The notes under the pieces were generated by a model. It was not told the DNA's origin, searched no databases, and worked only from the letters and a program-made list of their open reading frames with translations. A stretch of 64,000 nucleotides of DNA from Nostoc sp. KVJ20 (GTDB lineage Bacteria > Cyanobacteriota > Cyanobacteriia > Cyanobacteriales > Nostocaceae): assembly GCF_001712795.1 (NCBI RefSeq), contig NZ_KV757675.1, forward strand, positions 1 to 64,000. Reading direction: 5' to 3'. Positions 17,130-25,336 of this stretch are shown piece by piece. Position 1 is the first letter of the stretch. Each line of letters opens with the position of its first letter. Position numbers and translations under genes: made by a program.

Positions 17130-17181
17130 GCTCGTTCGCGTAGCGTGTCGTAGACAAGACTCGCTACCGCTTCGCTATCGG
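17130..17181. repeat. Short dispersed repeat overlapping a gene end
   Basis: CGCTCGTTCGCGTAGCGTG...CGTAGACAAGACTCGCTACCGC belongs to the dispersed repeat family also seen at 5480, 9970 and 54863. It extends into the coding sequence of the DUF938 methyltransferase gene and supplies its stop codon. Confidence 0.55.
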
Positions 17182-17825
17182 ATTGCTGTAGAACGTTGAA
17201 ACACTACTGAAAGATTATTTGCTGGCATTTGGTAAATCTGTTTCAAGGTGAGATTTTGTGCGCTAGCTACTGCTACAACATCATCCAAGTTACGTACACC
17301 CCACTCTGGGTTTTCGGCACGTAAATATTCGTCAAAAGCTGTATTACTTGCTGCTTCTAGTTTTCCACTTTGTTTGAAGGGGCCATACAAATAGAGGATA
17401 CCTCCTGTTTTTAAGATACGACCGGCTCCTGCCATTAACCCCAAACAGGCTGACCAAGGTGAAATGTGAATCATATTGATGTTGACGATCGCAACAATTG
17501 GCTTCTTAGAGAGCCAATCAAATGAACTATTCTCCACTACCCAAACTGGTTCTCTGACATCAAGATGTTGCGGTGGATAAACGTTATCACATACATTGTG
17601 TTCAGTCCATGCAATAATGCTAGCTCTTGATTGTGGATTTGCATCTGTTGGCAGCCACAAACAATCCCTGAGCCTGGAAGCAAAAAAGACTGCGTGTTCA
17701 CCAGTTCCACTTGCTATCTCTAAAATAGTGCCACTCTCCGGCAACACTTGTAAAAGTACTTCTAAAATTGGTTCGCGGTTACGCTCGGTTGCTGGTGCGT
17801 ATTGTCGTGCGTCTTGCGGTATCAT
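17175..17825 (-). CDS. DUF938 SAM-dependent methyltransferase
   Basis: A 216-residue class I methyltransferase of the DUF938 family. The SAM-binding motif I is ILEIASGTGEHAVFFASRL near residue 36. DARQYAPATERNREPIL at the N terminus and NINMIHISPWSACLGLMAGAGRIL in the middle are the family signature. The substrate is unknown for the family. The stop codon lies within a short dispersed repeat, so the last few residues (TAIR) are repeat-derived; the natural C terminus of homologues is near this point. It stands alone on the minus strand. Confidence 0.85.
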   Translation of the reverse strand: MIPQDARQYAPATERNREPILEVLLQVLPESGTILEIASGTGEHAVFFASRLRDCLWLPTDANPQSRASIIAWTEHNVCDNVYPPQHLDVREPVWVVENSSFDWLSKKPIVAIVNINMIHISPWSACLGLMAGAGRILKTGGILYLYGPFKQSGKLEAASNTAFDEYLRAENPEWGVRNLDDVVAVASAQNLTLKQIYQMPANNLSVVFQRSTAIR

Positions 17826-17966
17826 CTTTAGATTAATTTGTGAATTATCTGATCGAATTAAGCTTCTACTTGAGCCAGGAAAGTGCTATGGGGAACCTGT
17901 AGCGATCGCGATCCAAAAAAACTCGGAACAATAAAGTTCATCAGTAGTAACAACAAGGTTAGTGAA

Positions 17967-18136
17967 CTACCCACACTGACCTGACGGTACAGTGTGGGCT
18001 TCCTGTCCAGCAGAAAGCGCAGTAGTAGATTTCTTGCGTCCTCTATTACTCCGACTTACATCTGGGCGACAGGCTTTATCCCCCATTCCAGAGCTAAAAT
18101 TAAGAAATTCCCACTTTTGATGATGCCTCTTACTCA
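17967..18136 (-). pseudogene. TnpB (IS200/IS605) C-terminal remnant
   Basis: The minus-strand frame ending at 17967 reads SSGMGDKACRPDVSRSNRGR then KSTTALSAGQEAHTVPSGQCG, which has the character of the divergent C-terminal tail of cyanobacterial TnpB proteins (ACRPD... followed by GQEAH). The RuvC and zinc-finger parts are absent. A strong hairpin typical of an IS200/IS605 right end begins 3 bp beyond the stop. An apparent longer ORF upstream (to 18212) is only an overlap with the M50 gene. Assignment is from motif memory. Confidence 0.45.
17970..17998. repeat. Hairpin at the end of the TnpB remnant
   Basis: CCCACACTG and CAGTGTGGG (9-bp stem) enclose an inner ACC-TGAC-GGT stem-loop with a single bulged A. 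Imperfect subterminal hairpins just after tnpB are the ends recognised by IS200/IS605 TnpA. It could also act as a terminator, but no T run follows. Confidence 0.55.
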
Positions 18137-18880
18137 TTACTCCGAACGATAGGCAACGCGGAGACTTTGGACTAAAATCACCAGAGATGCGATCGCCATC
18201 AACCCGCCCCAAAACCAGTAAGGTAAAAGCAAATACCTCTGCATTTGCGCTGTATCAGAGAGTCCAAGGGAACCAGCAGAACTACTAAATAGATAATTAA
18301 GTTGATGGAAGGTACTCACACAAGCTTGTACACCCAAAAATTGAATAGCAAATCCTTGTGCCCAACGAGGTGCTTTCAGGGCGATACCCAAGATTATTAA
18401 ACCCAACAAAGGAATTGCTACCAATCCAAACCAGGAACGTACCCAAATTAAGGTGGAAAATAGCAAAAAACCGCCTAAAATTTTCAAACTCAAAGAAGCT
18501 GCTCTAAAACTGCGGGAAGCCAGAATCAAAGCTGCACCGGCAAGAGGCGGCCCCATTGGCCCTGCGGCTGCGATCAATGCCAGACCAATTGGCCCCAATG
18601 ACGATCGGATGCTATAAGTTGCAACACCGGAACCATTGCTAAAAATCTCTAATTGCCGGAACTGTCCCCCTAATAGGAGTGCCATTAAGCCGTGACCCAT
18701 TTCATGAAACCAAGTTGCCAGAATTGTAAACGGGTATAAGATATAATCTCCTCCTGGTACTTGCCACAGTAAAGCAGTTGCGATCGCTGCTGCAATTAGC
18801 CAGGTTAGCCCCATACGTTCAACAACTGGCGGGGCTTCTTTGGTGAGCAAGGTTTCAAAATTTTTACTTGGTTCCCTCAT
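18137..18880 (-). CDS. M50-type membrane metallopeptidase
   Basis: A 247-residue polytopic protein with a zinc-binding HExxH in WFHEMGHGLMALLLGG (H59, E60, H63) within a membrane segment, as in M50/M50B site-2 proteases. Six or so hydrophobic segments follow. The second metal ligand motif of classical S2P (LDG) is not obvious; the family member type is M50B-like, common in cyanobacteria and plants. It may process membrane proteins, but no PDZ domain or substrate is visible. Start at the ATG at 18880. A transposon remnant lies directly downstream. Confidence 0.78.
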   Translation of the reverse strand: MREPSKNFETLLTKEAPPVVERMGLTWLIAAAIATALLWQVPGGDYILYPFTILATWFHEMGHGLMALLLGGQFRQLEIFSNGSGVATYSIRSSLGPIGLALIAAAGPMGPPLAGAALILASRSFRAASLSLKILGGFLLFSTLIWVRSWFGLVAIPLLGLIILGIALKAPRWAQGFAIQFLGVQACVSTFHQLNYLFSSSAGSLGLSDTAQMQRYLLLPYWFWGGLMAIASLVILVQSLRVAYRSE

Positions 18881-19172
18881 AGGTCACTCAATTTTGGATT
18901 TTGGATTTTGGATTTTAGATTTTCTGAAAAATTCACAATCTAAAATTGGCAGTGTATTTTCATCCATCCTAGTGTAATTATTAAGGTAATGGAGTTGCTG
19001 GGCAATGCAACAATTCGCACCTCGAAGCGACGGCTGTGAACTATGGCGCTATCAAAAACAACATAGTTATCCGTCGCTTGTCCGATGCGGTTTATTTGTA
19101 GATCCTCCCAAAGGGATACCGGAGGGTGGGCAGAAAATGCTTAGACTGATGTCACAATTGATCAAGAATCAG

Positions 19173-20054
19173 TTAAGCAAGTTGAAAGAGGAATGTCATT
19201 AAGTCTCCTTTACCCAAGCTGATGCGATCGCCTGGTCGCAAGCGATGACGGTTTCCTGGTAAAAGTGGCAAATTATTAATGTAAGTACCATTAGAACTTC
19301 CCACATCCTCTACATAATGAGCATCTCCCTCAACGCGAATATCTGCATGAATCCGCGAGACAATTTCTGAATTGGGAAATCCTGAAACATCTATATCTGG
19401 GGGAATCCGGTCATTGGACTTGCCAATATGAATTACAGAGAGATTTTGCGGCAATTCAATTAGCAAATCGCTTTGAACGTGGATTAACTTCGCTGTAACC
19501 TGCTGCAATTGCGTTCTGGCAGCAGTTACAGTTGGTGCTGGTGCTGCTGGCGCGGGTACTTCGGCTTCAGGGGCAGGCGCTGGTTCTAAGGGTGGTGGAG
19601 TAGGAATACTTTGTATAGAGACTACAGGTTGAGCTGCAACGGTTTGTGCCAGTTCTGGAGGGCTACTGTTTGAAACAGATACCTGTGGCGCTGGTTCTGG
19701 GGGAACTGCCACCTCTGTTGGTGGTAAAGATGAGCTAGGAGGATGGGAGTTAGTAGAACCGCTTATTCCCAAGGAATCTGGTTGCAAAAGTTCTAACAGT
19801 GGATCTGGTGGAACTAACGCTGGCACTTCCACAGGAACATCGGGAGTAACTGTTGTAGCTACTGTTGCGGGATGAACGTGTGGAACTCCTGCTGAATGAA
19901 GGTTATAGCCACACTGACCACAGAATGCGGCATCTGCTTGCACAGTTGCCCCACAACTGGGACAGTTAGTAGTTGCGGGTAACGGTGTATAGCAAGCTTC
20001 ACACTGGACAGCGCCATCAGGGTTGGGATGATTGCAATTAGGGCAGACGATCAT
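19173..20054 (-). CDS. Zinc-ribbon FHA-domain protein
   Basis: A 293-residue signalling adaptor. The N terminus carries a double zinc ribbon with CxxC pairs (CPNCNHPNPDGAVQCEACY and CPSCGATVQADAAFCGQCGY). A low-complexity Pro/Ala/Val-rich linker follows (about residues 60-185). The C-terminal FHA domain (about 200-293) has IHIGKSNDRIP, VSRIHADI and GSSNGTYINN, the residues that read phosphothreonine. It probably tethers phosphorylated partners in Ser/Thr kinase signalling. Two genes elsewhere in the window share the zinc-ribbon N terminus or FHA domain (the PP2C at 38956 and the kinase at 41128). The 290 bp upstream of its stop hold nothing certain. Confidence 0.85.
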   Translation of the reverse strand: MIVCPNCNHPNPDGAVQCEACYTPLPATTNCPSCGATVQADAAFCGQCGYNLHSAGVPHVHPATVATTVTPDVPVEVPALVPPDPLLELLQPDSLGISGSTNSHPPSSSLPPTEVAVPPEPAPQVSVSNSSPPELAQTVAAQPVVSIQSIPTPPPLEPAPAPEAEVPAPAAPAPTVTAARTQLQQVTAKLIHVQSDLLIELPQNLSVIHIGKSNDRIPPDIDVSGFPNSEIVSRIHADIRVEGDAHYVEDVGSSNGTYINNLPLLPGNRHRLRPGDRISLGKGDLMTFLFQLA

Positions 20055-20130
20055 CGATATTTAGCCTTTGTTCAAGATCATCATAGATATAAGTAGTAAT
20101 CTGTCAAGTTTAAATTGATGGGTAAGCAAG

Positions 20131-20187
20131 TTCGTAGTAAGGACTTTAGTCCTTATTTTCTAAGCACAAAGTGTGCTTACTACAAAC
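20131..20187. repeat. Paired REP-like palindromes
   Basis: GTAGTAAGGACTTTAGTCC (from 20134) is followed by an inverted unit ending GTGTGCTTACTACAAAC (to 20187). The two units face each other as in REP doublets (BIME). The same family surrounds the transposase gene near 50.7-51.5 kb, which is the likely source of mobility. This is the main content of the 371-bp gap together with an STRR. Confidence 0.7.
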
Positions 20188-20280
20188 CCTCAAAATTAGC
20201 TTGACAAAGTAGTAGGACTGGCAAGCAGAAGGCGGCCCTAGTTTTAGATTCTAGCAATTACTGCTGATAGAACGATGAAT

Positions 20281-20416
20281 TGGATACGGGAAGCAGGGAA
20301 GCAAAGGAGTAGGGGAGCAGGGGAGTAGGGGAGTAGGGGGAAGTTGCAGTAAGTTTTTCCCCTCTGCCCCTCTGCCCCTCTGCCTCTTTCCCATGCCCCA
20401 TGCCCCATGCCCAATT
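20281..20416. repeat. STRR block
   Basis: Runs of GGGGAGTA-like purine heptamers face runs of CCCCTCTG and CCCCATG heptamers, so the segment can fold back on itself. It ends just before the pgl stop codon. Confidence 0.7.
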
Positions 20417-20425
20417 CCCCATTAT

Positions 20426-21148
20426 TCAATGTTGGAGTTCCAAACCTGCTGCCGCATCTAGCAGCCACCAAAGTTCACCTTGGGGCTGAATTAAGCGGGA
20501 TGGGTAAGTGAAGTCATCGGCTACAGGTGCAAAGACTTGCGCTAAAGCTGGTCGTTTATTAGCACCAGCAACCAGAAAAATCACGCTACGAGCAGAGTTG
20601 ATGAAGGGGTATGTGAAACTTATTCTGGGGTTTCCGTCTTTGTTACCCACAGTCACGAGGCGATCGCGTACTTTAAGAGCCTCTGTATGGGGAAACAAAG
20701 ATGCAGTATGTGCATCATCACCCATTCCTAGTAATACTACATCCAACGCGGGGAACTCAACCCCAGAAGAATTGAAAAATTCTTTGAGATGTTTTTCATA
20801 CTTACCAGCAGCCAGTTCTGGATTGGCTTCTAAAGTTGGTACGGGGTGAATGTTAGCCGCTGGGATATCAACACGATCTAGCCACGCACGACGCGTCATT
20901 AGCTCATTGCTATCGGGATGATCTGGTGGTACATAACGCTCATCCCCCCAGAATATATGAATTTTATCCCAAGGTAGTTTTTGAGTAGCGATCGCTTCGT
21001 ATAACGGTTTAGGTGTACTACCACCAGACAAGGCAATGGTAAATCGCCCACGCTCCTCAATGGCAGTTTCTAATTTGGAAAGAATTAATTTTAGCGCTCG
21101 TGCAACCAGCGCTGGCTGATCCGGTAGAACTTCAACGGTTTTGTTCAT
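20426..21148 (-). CDS. pgl: 6-phosphogluconolactonase
   Basis: A 240-residue member of the Pgl/DevB family, hydrolysing 6-phosphogluconolactone in the oxidative pentose phosphate pathway, which supplies NADPH in darkness and in heterocysts. Signature segments are ALSGGSTPKPLYEAI, IFWGDERYVPPDHPDSN and LLGMGDDAHTASLFPH. Length is normal. The start is the ATG at 21148. It is not linked here to zwf, opcA or tal, which often lie together in other loci. The call is secure. Confidence 0.92.
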   Translation of the reverse strand: MNKTVEVLPDQPALVARALKLILSKLETAIEERGRFTIALSGGSTPKPLYEAIATQKLPWDKIHIFWGDERYVPPDHPDSNELMTRRAWLDRVDIPAANIHPVPTLEANPELAAGKYEKHLKEFFNSSGVEFPALDVVLLGMGDDAHTASLFPHTEALKVRDRLVTVGNKDGNPRISFTYPFINSARSVIFLVAGANKRPALAQVFAPVADDFTYPSRLIQPQGELWWLLDAAAGLELQH

Positions 21149-21421
21149 GGCTTCATCATCATATTGCTGGCTTCTGGCAATACAATACCGAACTTATTAC
21201 AATCCTCCTTTTTAACTTTTGAAACATTTAACATCACAGATTAGGTAGGCTGGAAAAATCTAGACACTCCTTATCACCTTCAATGACAAGTTGTCAGTAG
21301 TCAGTCGCACTAACTACTAACTATTCTCATGATTATTTTTATTTACATCCAGTTACTTGATACTTTGTTGATTAACACGATCAAGGATGCATTTATTAAT
21401 TTTTATTAAAAATTAATAAAA

Positions 21422-22165
21422 CTAATTAATCACAAACAATGCTTCCGAGTTAGCGATCGCTTCACGTTGGGCAATTAACAATTCCTGAATTCCTTTTTGG
21501 GCGACATCTAGCAATTGATCCAACTGAGTGCGGCTAAAGCTTCCTTCTTCGGCTGTTCCTTGGACTTCAATTATTCCCAAATGTTGATTCATCACCACAT
21601 TAAAATCTACGGTTGCAGCCACATCTTCGATATAATTCATATCCAAAAATGGCTCTCCCTCCAGTAATCCTACGGAAACTGCTGCTACCTGTCCACATAA
21701 AGGCGATCGCTCCAACACGCCCTCTTGCAATAATTTAGAAACTGCATGAGCCAATGCCACAAATGAGCCTGTAATGGCTGTTGTCCGGGTTCCAGCGTCG
21801 GCTTGCAACACATCGGCATCCACAGTCAACGTGTGTTCTCCCAGTGCATCAAAATCCACTGCTGCACGTAAGCTGCGTCCAATTAGACGTTGAATTTCTT
21901 GTGTCCGTCCAGATAACTTCAATAGTTCCCTTTCTTGGCGTTTTTGGGTAGCAGATGGTAGCATTCGGTACTCAGCAGTTAACCAGCCTTTACCAGTTCC
22001 TTCGAGAAACTTCGGAACTCCCTTATTAACGCTAACGGTACAAAGTACCTGAGTATCACCACATCTTGCGAGGACAGAACCGGGGGCAAAGCGGGTGAAA
22101 TTAGGGTAAAAGCTGATCGGACGTAGTTCGTAGGGAAGACGGCCATCAGGACGCTGCCAAGCCAT
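21422..22165 (-). CDS. rph: Ribonuclease PH
   Basis: A phosphorolytic 3' exoribonuclease that trims tRNA 3' ends, 247 residues, full length. The first residues (MAWQRPDGRLPYELRPISF) match RNase PH, with AEYRMLPSATQKR, SGRTQEIQRLIGRSLRA, DADVLQADAGTRTTAITG and the C-terminal GTAEEGSFSR phosphate-site segment. It acts as a ring hexamer in the cytoplasm. The same-strand adenylate-kinase-like gene lies 148 bp upstream. The call is secure. Confidence 0.95.
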   Translation of the reverse strand: MAWQRPDGRLPYELRPISFYPNFTRFAPGSVLARCGDTQVLCTVSVNKGVPKFLEGTGKGWLTAEYRMLPSATQKRQERELLKLSGRTQEIQRLIGRSLRAAVDFDALGEHTLTVDADVLQADAGTRTTAITGSFVALAHAVSKLLQEGVLERSPLCGQVAAVSVGLLEGEPFLDMNYIEDVAATVDFNVVMNQHLGIIEVQGTAEEGSFSRTQLDQLLDVAQKGIQELLIAQREAIANSEALFVIN

Positions 22166-22216
22166 TGGATTTGCCTCAAGTTTTACAATACTGCCTTAAG
22201 ATTACCTTAGTGTTGT

Positions 22217-22305
22217 AAGTGGGCATTGGGCATTGGGCATGGGGCATTGGGCATTGGGAAGAATTTTTCCTAACTCCTAACTCCTAACTCTCAACTCCCC
22301 CACTC
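22217..22305. repeat. STRR between the adenylate-kinase-like gene and rph
   Basis: GGGCATT heptamers (22222-22258) are followed by CTAACTC heptamers (22270-22300). No other feature is visible in this gap. Confidence 0.7.
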
Positions 22306-22313
22306 AGCACTCT

Positions 22314-22937
22314 TCAAGGAATTGAAAGTAGAGTCAAAATATTTTGCTGCACCATCTCTGGTGATTGGTCGCCGTTGATGGTCAACAAGCAGCGACGACG
22401 ATCGTAATATTCTAGGATGGGAATGGTGCGATCGTAGAATAATTCTACACGGCGCTGCACGATTTCTGGTTGGTCATCTGGTAGCGATCGCCCCAAAGAT
22501 CGACTAACCATTACTGCTTCTGGAACTTGGAGATAAATTGCCCAGTCTAGCTTTTGCCCTAAATCATCTAATAAAAAATCTAATTCTTCAGCTTGGAAGG
22601 CAGTACGGGGATAGCCTTCTAACACCCAATCGCAGTGAATATCTGGTTGTCTGAGGCGAATTCTGATCAATTCAATGATCATTTCGTCTGGAACTAACTC
22701 CCCTTTTTGCATATAGGGGCGTGCGTGATATCCTAGTTCACTCAGGCTAGCGTAAACCGAAAGAGAAGTCCGGGGATCGGCTTCCAACCATCGAAATTCT
22801 GGCAGGGGTTGATCGCCAGATATTGCTTCCCGTAAAATCTCACCTGTAGAAATCAGAGGAATCTCAAAGTATCTGCAAAGCCTTTGTGCTTGAGTGCTTT
22901 TCCCCGATCCTGAACCTCCCAGAATCACCAATCTCAC
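22314..22937 (-). CDS. Adenylate kinase-like nucleoside monophosphate kinase
   Basis: A 207-residue P-loop kinase starting MRLVILGGSGSGKSTQAQRL, followed by ISTGEILREAI, the adenylate-kinase NMP-binding start. GELVPDEMIIELIRIRL, WVLEGYPRTAFQAEEL and a short lid with SRSLGRSLPDD complete the fold. The long zinc-type LID of classical Adk is absent, so this is a short-form enzyme. It could be a second, housekeeping-independent adenylate kinase, since another adk is usually in the ribosomal protein operon in cyanobacteria. The exact NMP substrate is an inference. Confidence 0.8.
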   Translation of the reverse strand: MRLVILGGSGSGKSTQAQRLCRYFEIPLISTGEILREAISGDQPLPEFRWLEADPRTSLSVYASLSELGYHARPYMQKGELVPDEMIIELIRIRLRQPDIHCDWVLEGYPRTAFQAEELDFLLDDLGQKLDWAIYLQVPEAVMVSRSLGRSLPDDQPEIVQRRVELFYDRTIPILEYYDRRRCLLTINGDQSPEMVQQNILTLLSIP

Positions 22938-23280
22938 AACAATTTACTCCTCATCCTGTCAAATTCACTACTTGCTAAGTCTGTTTTGCCCAAACAACCA
23001 GGAAATCTAACATTTAGCGCTTTTCAGACTTATGCCCAGCTTTTTGAAATAATTGGAACTGTAACTCTTATGTTTTCATTTTTACAAGTACTTTCAGAGG
23101 AAAGACAAAAATTTACATCAAAACAACTCTTGACTTCAACACAAACGTAGTGATTGACTAAGAATGCAATTTGCCAAATCCACCATGCCTCTGAAAAACA
23201 AATTGATTATACAGATAGATTTGCAATAATTCGCGTCAGCAATAACTCTTAACATATTGTATTTTTTTAAACTTAACCTT
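22938..23280. other. Intergenic region between divergent genes
   Basis: 343 bp of AT-rich DNA between the divergent adenylate-kinase-like and CobO-like genes. It must contain both promoters. No known operator, repeat or RNA gene was recognised. Confidence 0.5.
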
Positions 23281-23817
23281 ATGGTTGCCCAACTAGAAAC
23301 TCAAAGTATCAATTCAACCTTGACCCTACCATATCCAGTTGAAGGGCTAGTGCAAGTTTTTACTAGCTCCCATCGCAATTTTTTTACGAGCGTCATGGCT
23401 CAATCACTGAGAATAGCTGGACAAGGAACGCCAGTGTTAATAGTGCAGTTCCTCAAAGGAGGTATTCGCCAAGGACAGGAAAGACCCATACAATTAGGAC
23501 AAAATTTAGATTGGATTCGGTGTGATTTGCCTCGTTGTATCGATACACCACATCTTGATGATACGGAAAACAAAGCCTTACAAAAGCTGTGGCAGTATAC
23601 ACAACAAGTAGTGTGTGAGAGTAAGTATTCTCTCGTAGTGTTAGATGAGTTAAGTTTAGCGATTAACTTTGGTTTAATTCCTGAAACGGAGGTTTTAGCG
23701 TTTCTGGCAAAACGCCCTCCCCACGTCGATATCATTCTCACAGGGCCAGAGATGCCAAAATCTCTCTTAGATGTGGCAGATCAAATTACAGAAATCCGCC
23801 GGAGTTATCGACCTTGA
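23281..23817 (+). CDS. CobO/BtuR-like protein with degenerate P-loop
   Basis: A 178-residue protein with the overall pattern of CobO/BtuR cob(I)alamin adenosyltransferases: an N-terminal strand VQVFTSSHRNFFTSVMAQSL, then PVLIVQFLKGG, and later YSLVVLDELSLAINFGLI and HVDIILTGPEMPKSLLDVADQI. In true CobO the first segment holds the Walker A motif GNGKGKT; here it reads SSHRNFF, so ATP binding of the normal kind is doubtful. The VVLDELSLA Walker B-like segment is retained. Cyanobacteria often carry this paralogue as a 'P-loop NTPase family protein'. The ATG at 23281 is preferred over a TTG eight codons upstream. It is followed by dcd after 64 bp on the same strand. Confidence 0.72.
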   Translation: MVAQLETQSINSTLTLPYPVEGLVQVFTSSHRNFFTSVMAQSLRIAGQGTPVLIVQFLKGGIRQGQERPIQLGQNLDWIRCDLPRCIDTPHLDDTENKALQKLWQYTQQVVCESKYSLVVLDELSLAINFGLIPETEVLAFLAKRPPHVDIILTGPEMPKSLLDVADQITEIRRSYRP

Positions 23818-23881
23818 AACATAAATACTCAGTTCGTGCTAACATATCAAGTCTGTTTAAATTAATGTTAGTAGCGAACTT

Positions 23882-24463
23882 GTGATTAAGAACGATATCT
23901 GGATTACTGAAATGGCTCAACAGGGTTTGATTTCACCCTTTGAGCCAAGTTTAATACGTCACCTTGAGAATTTACCTGTGATTTCATTTGGTCTTAGCAG
24001 CTTTGGCTATGACATCAGGCTATCACCAGATGATTTTCGCATTTTTAGGCATATTCCAGGCACTGTAGTAGATCCTAAGAATTTTAATCCTGAAAACTTA
24101 GAGCGAACAGAACTCCATACAGATATTAATGGCAAATACTTCATTCTGCCTGCCCACTCTTATGGACTTGGGGTTGCCCTTGAAAGGCTGGAAATACCAG
24201 ATAATATTACAGTAATTTGTATAGGTAAAAGTACTTATGCTCGTTGTGGAATAATTGCAAATGTAACTCCAGCGGAAGCTGCTTGGCGTGGTTACTTGAC
24301 ACTAGAGTTATCCAACGCTTCTAGTGCTGACTGCCGCATTTACGCCAGTGAAGGAATAGTACAGTTGATGTTTTTGGAAGGAGAACCATGTGCTGTAAAT
24401 TATGAAGCACGCCAGGGTAAGTATCAAGACCAGCTAAAGGGTGTAACTCTAGCTAAGGTTTAA
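23882..24463 (+). CDS. dcd: dCTP deaminase
   Basis: A 193-residue dCTP deaminase, which converts dCTP to dUTP on the route to dTMP. It has the family's SFGYDIRLS, IGKSTYARCGIIAN (phosphate-binding Ser and Arg) and AWRGYLTLELSN with the catalytic Glu. Length matches the homotrimeric enzyme. It starts at GTG. The neighbours fit: a convergent dUTPase-like gene ends 12 bp beyond its stop, and thyX lies 3 kb on, so the deaminase, dUTP hydrolase-like and thymidylate synthase steps lie close together. Confidence 0.92.
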   Translation: MIKNDIWITEMAQQGLISPFEPSLIRHLENLPVISFGLSSFGYDIRLSPDDFRIFRHIPGTVVDPKNFNPENLERTELHTDINGKYFILPAHSYGLGVALERLEIPDNITVICIGKSTYARCGIIANVTPAEAAWRGYLTLELSNASSADCRIYASEGIVQLMFLEGEPCAVNYEARQGKYQDQLKGVTLAKV

Positions 24464-24475
24464 ACGTCAAAAGAA

Positions 24476-25174
24476 TTATTTAATTTTCTCTCTGCTTTCT
24501 TTAGGAAGTGTCTGTATTTCCTGTTTACCTAAAGGCTGTACAATTTGAACTATTGTTAAAACTATAGTTGCAACAGTTAAGATAATGGTAAAGTAGGTCT
24601 GATTTGTCTCAATAAAATCTCTAACTCTACTTAATAAATCCTTTCTAGAGTTTCCGGCAATTTTTTTAGCGTCTTTTGTATAAGGAATAACTCCTTCCCT
24701 GACATCAAGTACATAGAGCGTACAAAAATCTTGTCCTTTCTTAAGCTGAACTGTTCTTTTGCCTAAATTGAAAACTGTGATAGAAAGTTTTCCTTCATAT
24801 CCAGGGTCTATCTTTGATGAGGTGTTAGATAACCCATCTTGCAGAAGAGATACTTTTGGAACTACATGGCCAAATCTAGATTTGGGAAATTGAACTGATT
24901 CAACTGTCTCAATAATGACGGCAGAACCTGGTTGAAGAGATATTGTGCCATTCTCCAACAGATCAGTTTTACCGGAGTCTCTATGATCTCTGTATTCATC
25001 ACCAACTCTTAAATCATAGCTGGCATTGCTAGACTTCGTATTATGAATTTGTTTGATATTGAGATTCTGTATAAAAATTACATCTCCTTCAAGACCACCA
25101 GCTCTCTCGTACTCTTCCCTGGTCTCTACTACTGTTCTATTACTACCATCCAATATAAATGGGATAACACTCAT
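24476..25174 (-). CDS. dUTPase/Dcd-fold protein with C-terminal membrane anchor
   Basis: A 232-residue protein whose first ~175 residues follow the dUTPase/dCTP-deaminase fold: SSNASYDLRVGDEYRDH, PKSRFGHVVPKVSLLQDGLS and KIDPGYEGKLSITVFNLG. The last segment resembles dUTPase motif 3, with the Asp of ID, rather than Dcd, since the deaminase Glu (LTLEL) is replaced by SITV. A ~22-residue hydrophobic helix near residues 192-214 (FTIILTVATIVLTIVQIV) then gives a tail anchor, which neither family normally has. It probably hydrolyses dUTP or binds nucleotides at the membrane. It is convergent with dcd, 12 bp apart. The enzymatic activity is inferred. Confidence 0.7.
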   Translation of the reverse strand: MSVIPFILDGSNRTVVETREEYERAGGLEGDVIFIQNLNIKQIHNTKSSNASYDLRVGDEYRDHRDSGKTDLLENGTISLQPGSAVIIETVESVQFPKSRFGHVVPKVSLLQDGLSNTSSKIDPGYEGKLSITVFNLGKRTVQLKKGQDFCTLYVLDVREGVIPYTKDAKKIAGNSRKDLLSRVRDFIETNQTYFTIILTVATIVLTIVQIVQPLGKQEIQTLPKESREKIK

Positions 25175-25244
25175 TGTTTTGCTACTTGTGAAATAGTGTA
25201 ATTTATTATACTCTATTCCATTTCATAGATACTCAATTATTTAA

Positions 25245-25297
25245 GGTGCTAATTTTACCTTACCTAGATGCTGCTTTTCATACCATTGCGCGATCGC
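25245..25297 (-). repeat. Duplicate of the thyX 3' end
   Basis: These 53 bp match the end of thyX (27198-27250) at 47 positions. Read on the minus strand they encode AIAQWYEKQHLGKVKLAP followed by a stop, against AIAQWYEKQRLGKARLAP and stop in ThyX. Most changes are silent or conservative. The similarity stops exactly at a GCGATCGC octamer. The pair brackets the xisI-xisH-DUF4351 block. Confidence 0.8.
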
Positions 25298-25336
25298 TCT
25301 AAATCATACCCAAAAATCGGAGTGCGATCGCTTACT

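Noticed and set aside
18137..18212. Extension of the TnpB-like frame into the M50 gene
   Set aside because: This part is out-of-frame overlap with the coding sequence of the M50 peptidase.
19005..19202. 65-codon plus-strand frame between the M50 and FHA genes
   Set aside because: No recognisable features, no clear ribosome site, and it runs into the end of the convergent FHA gene.
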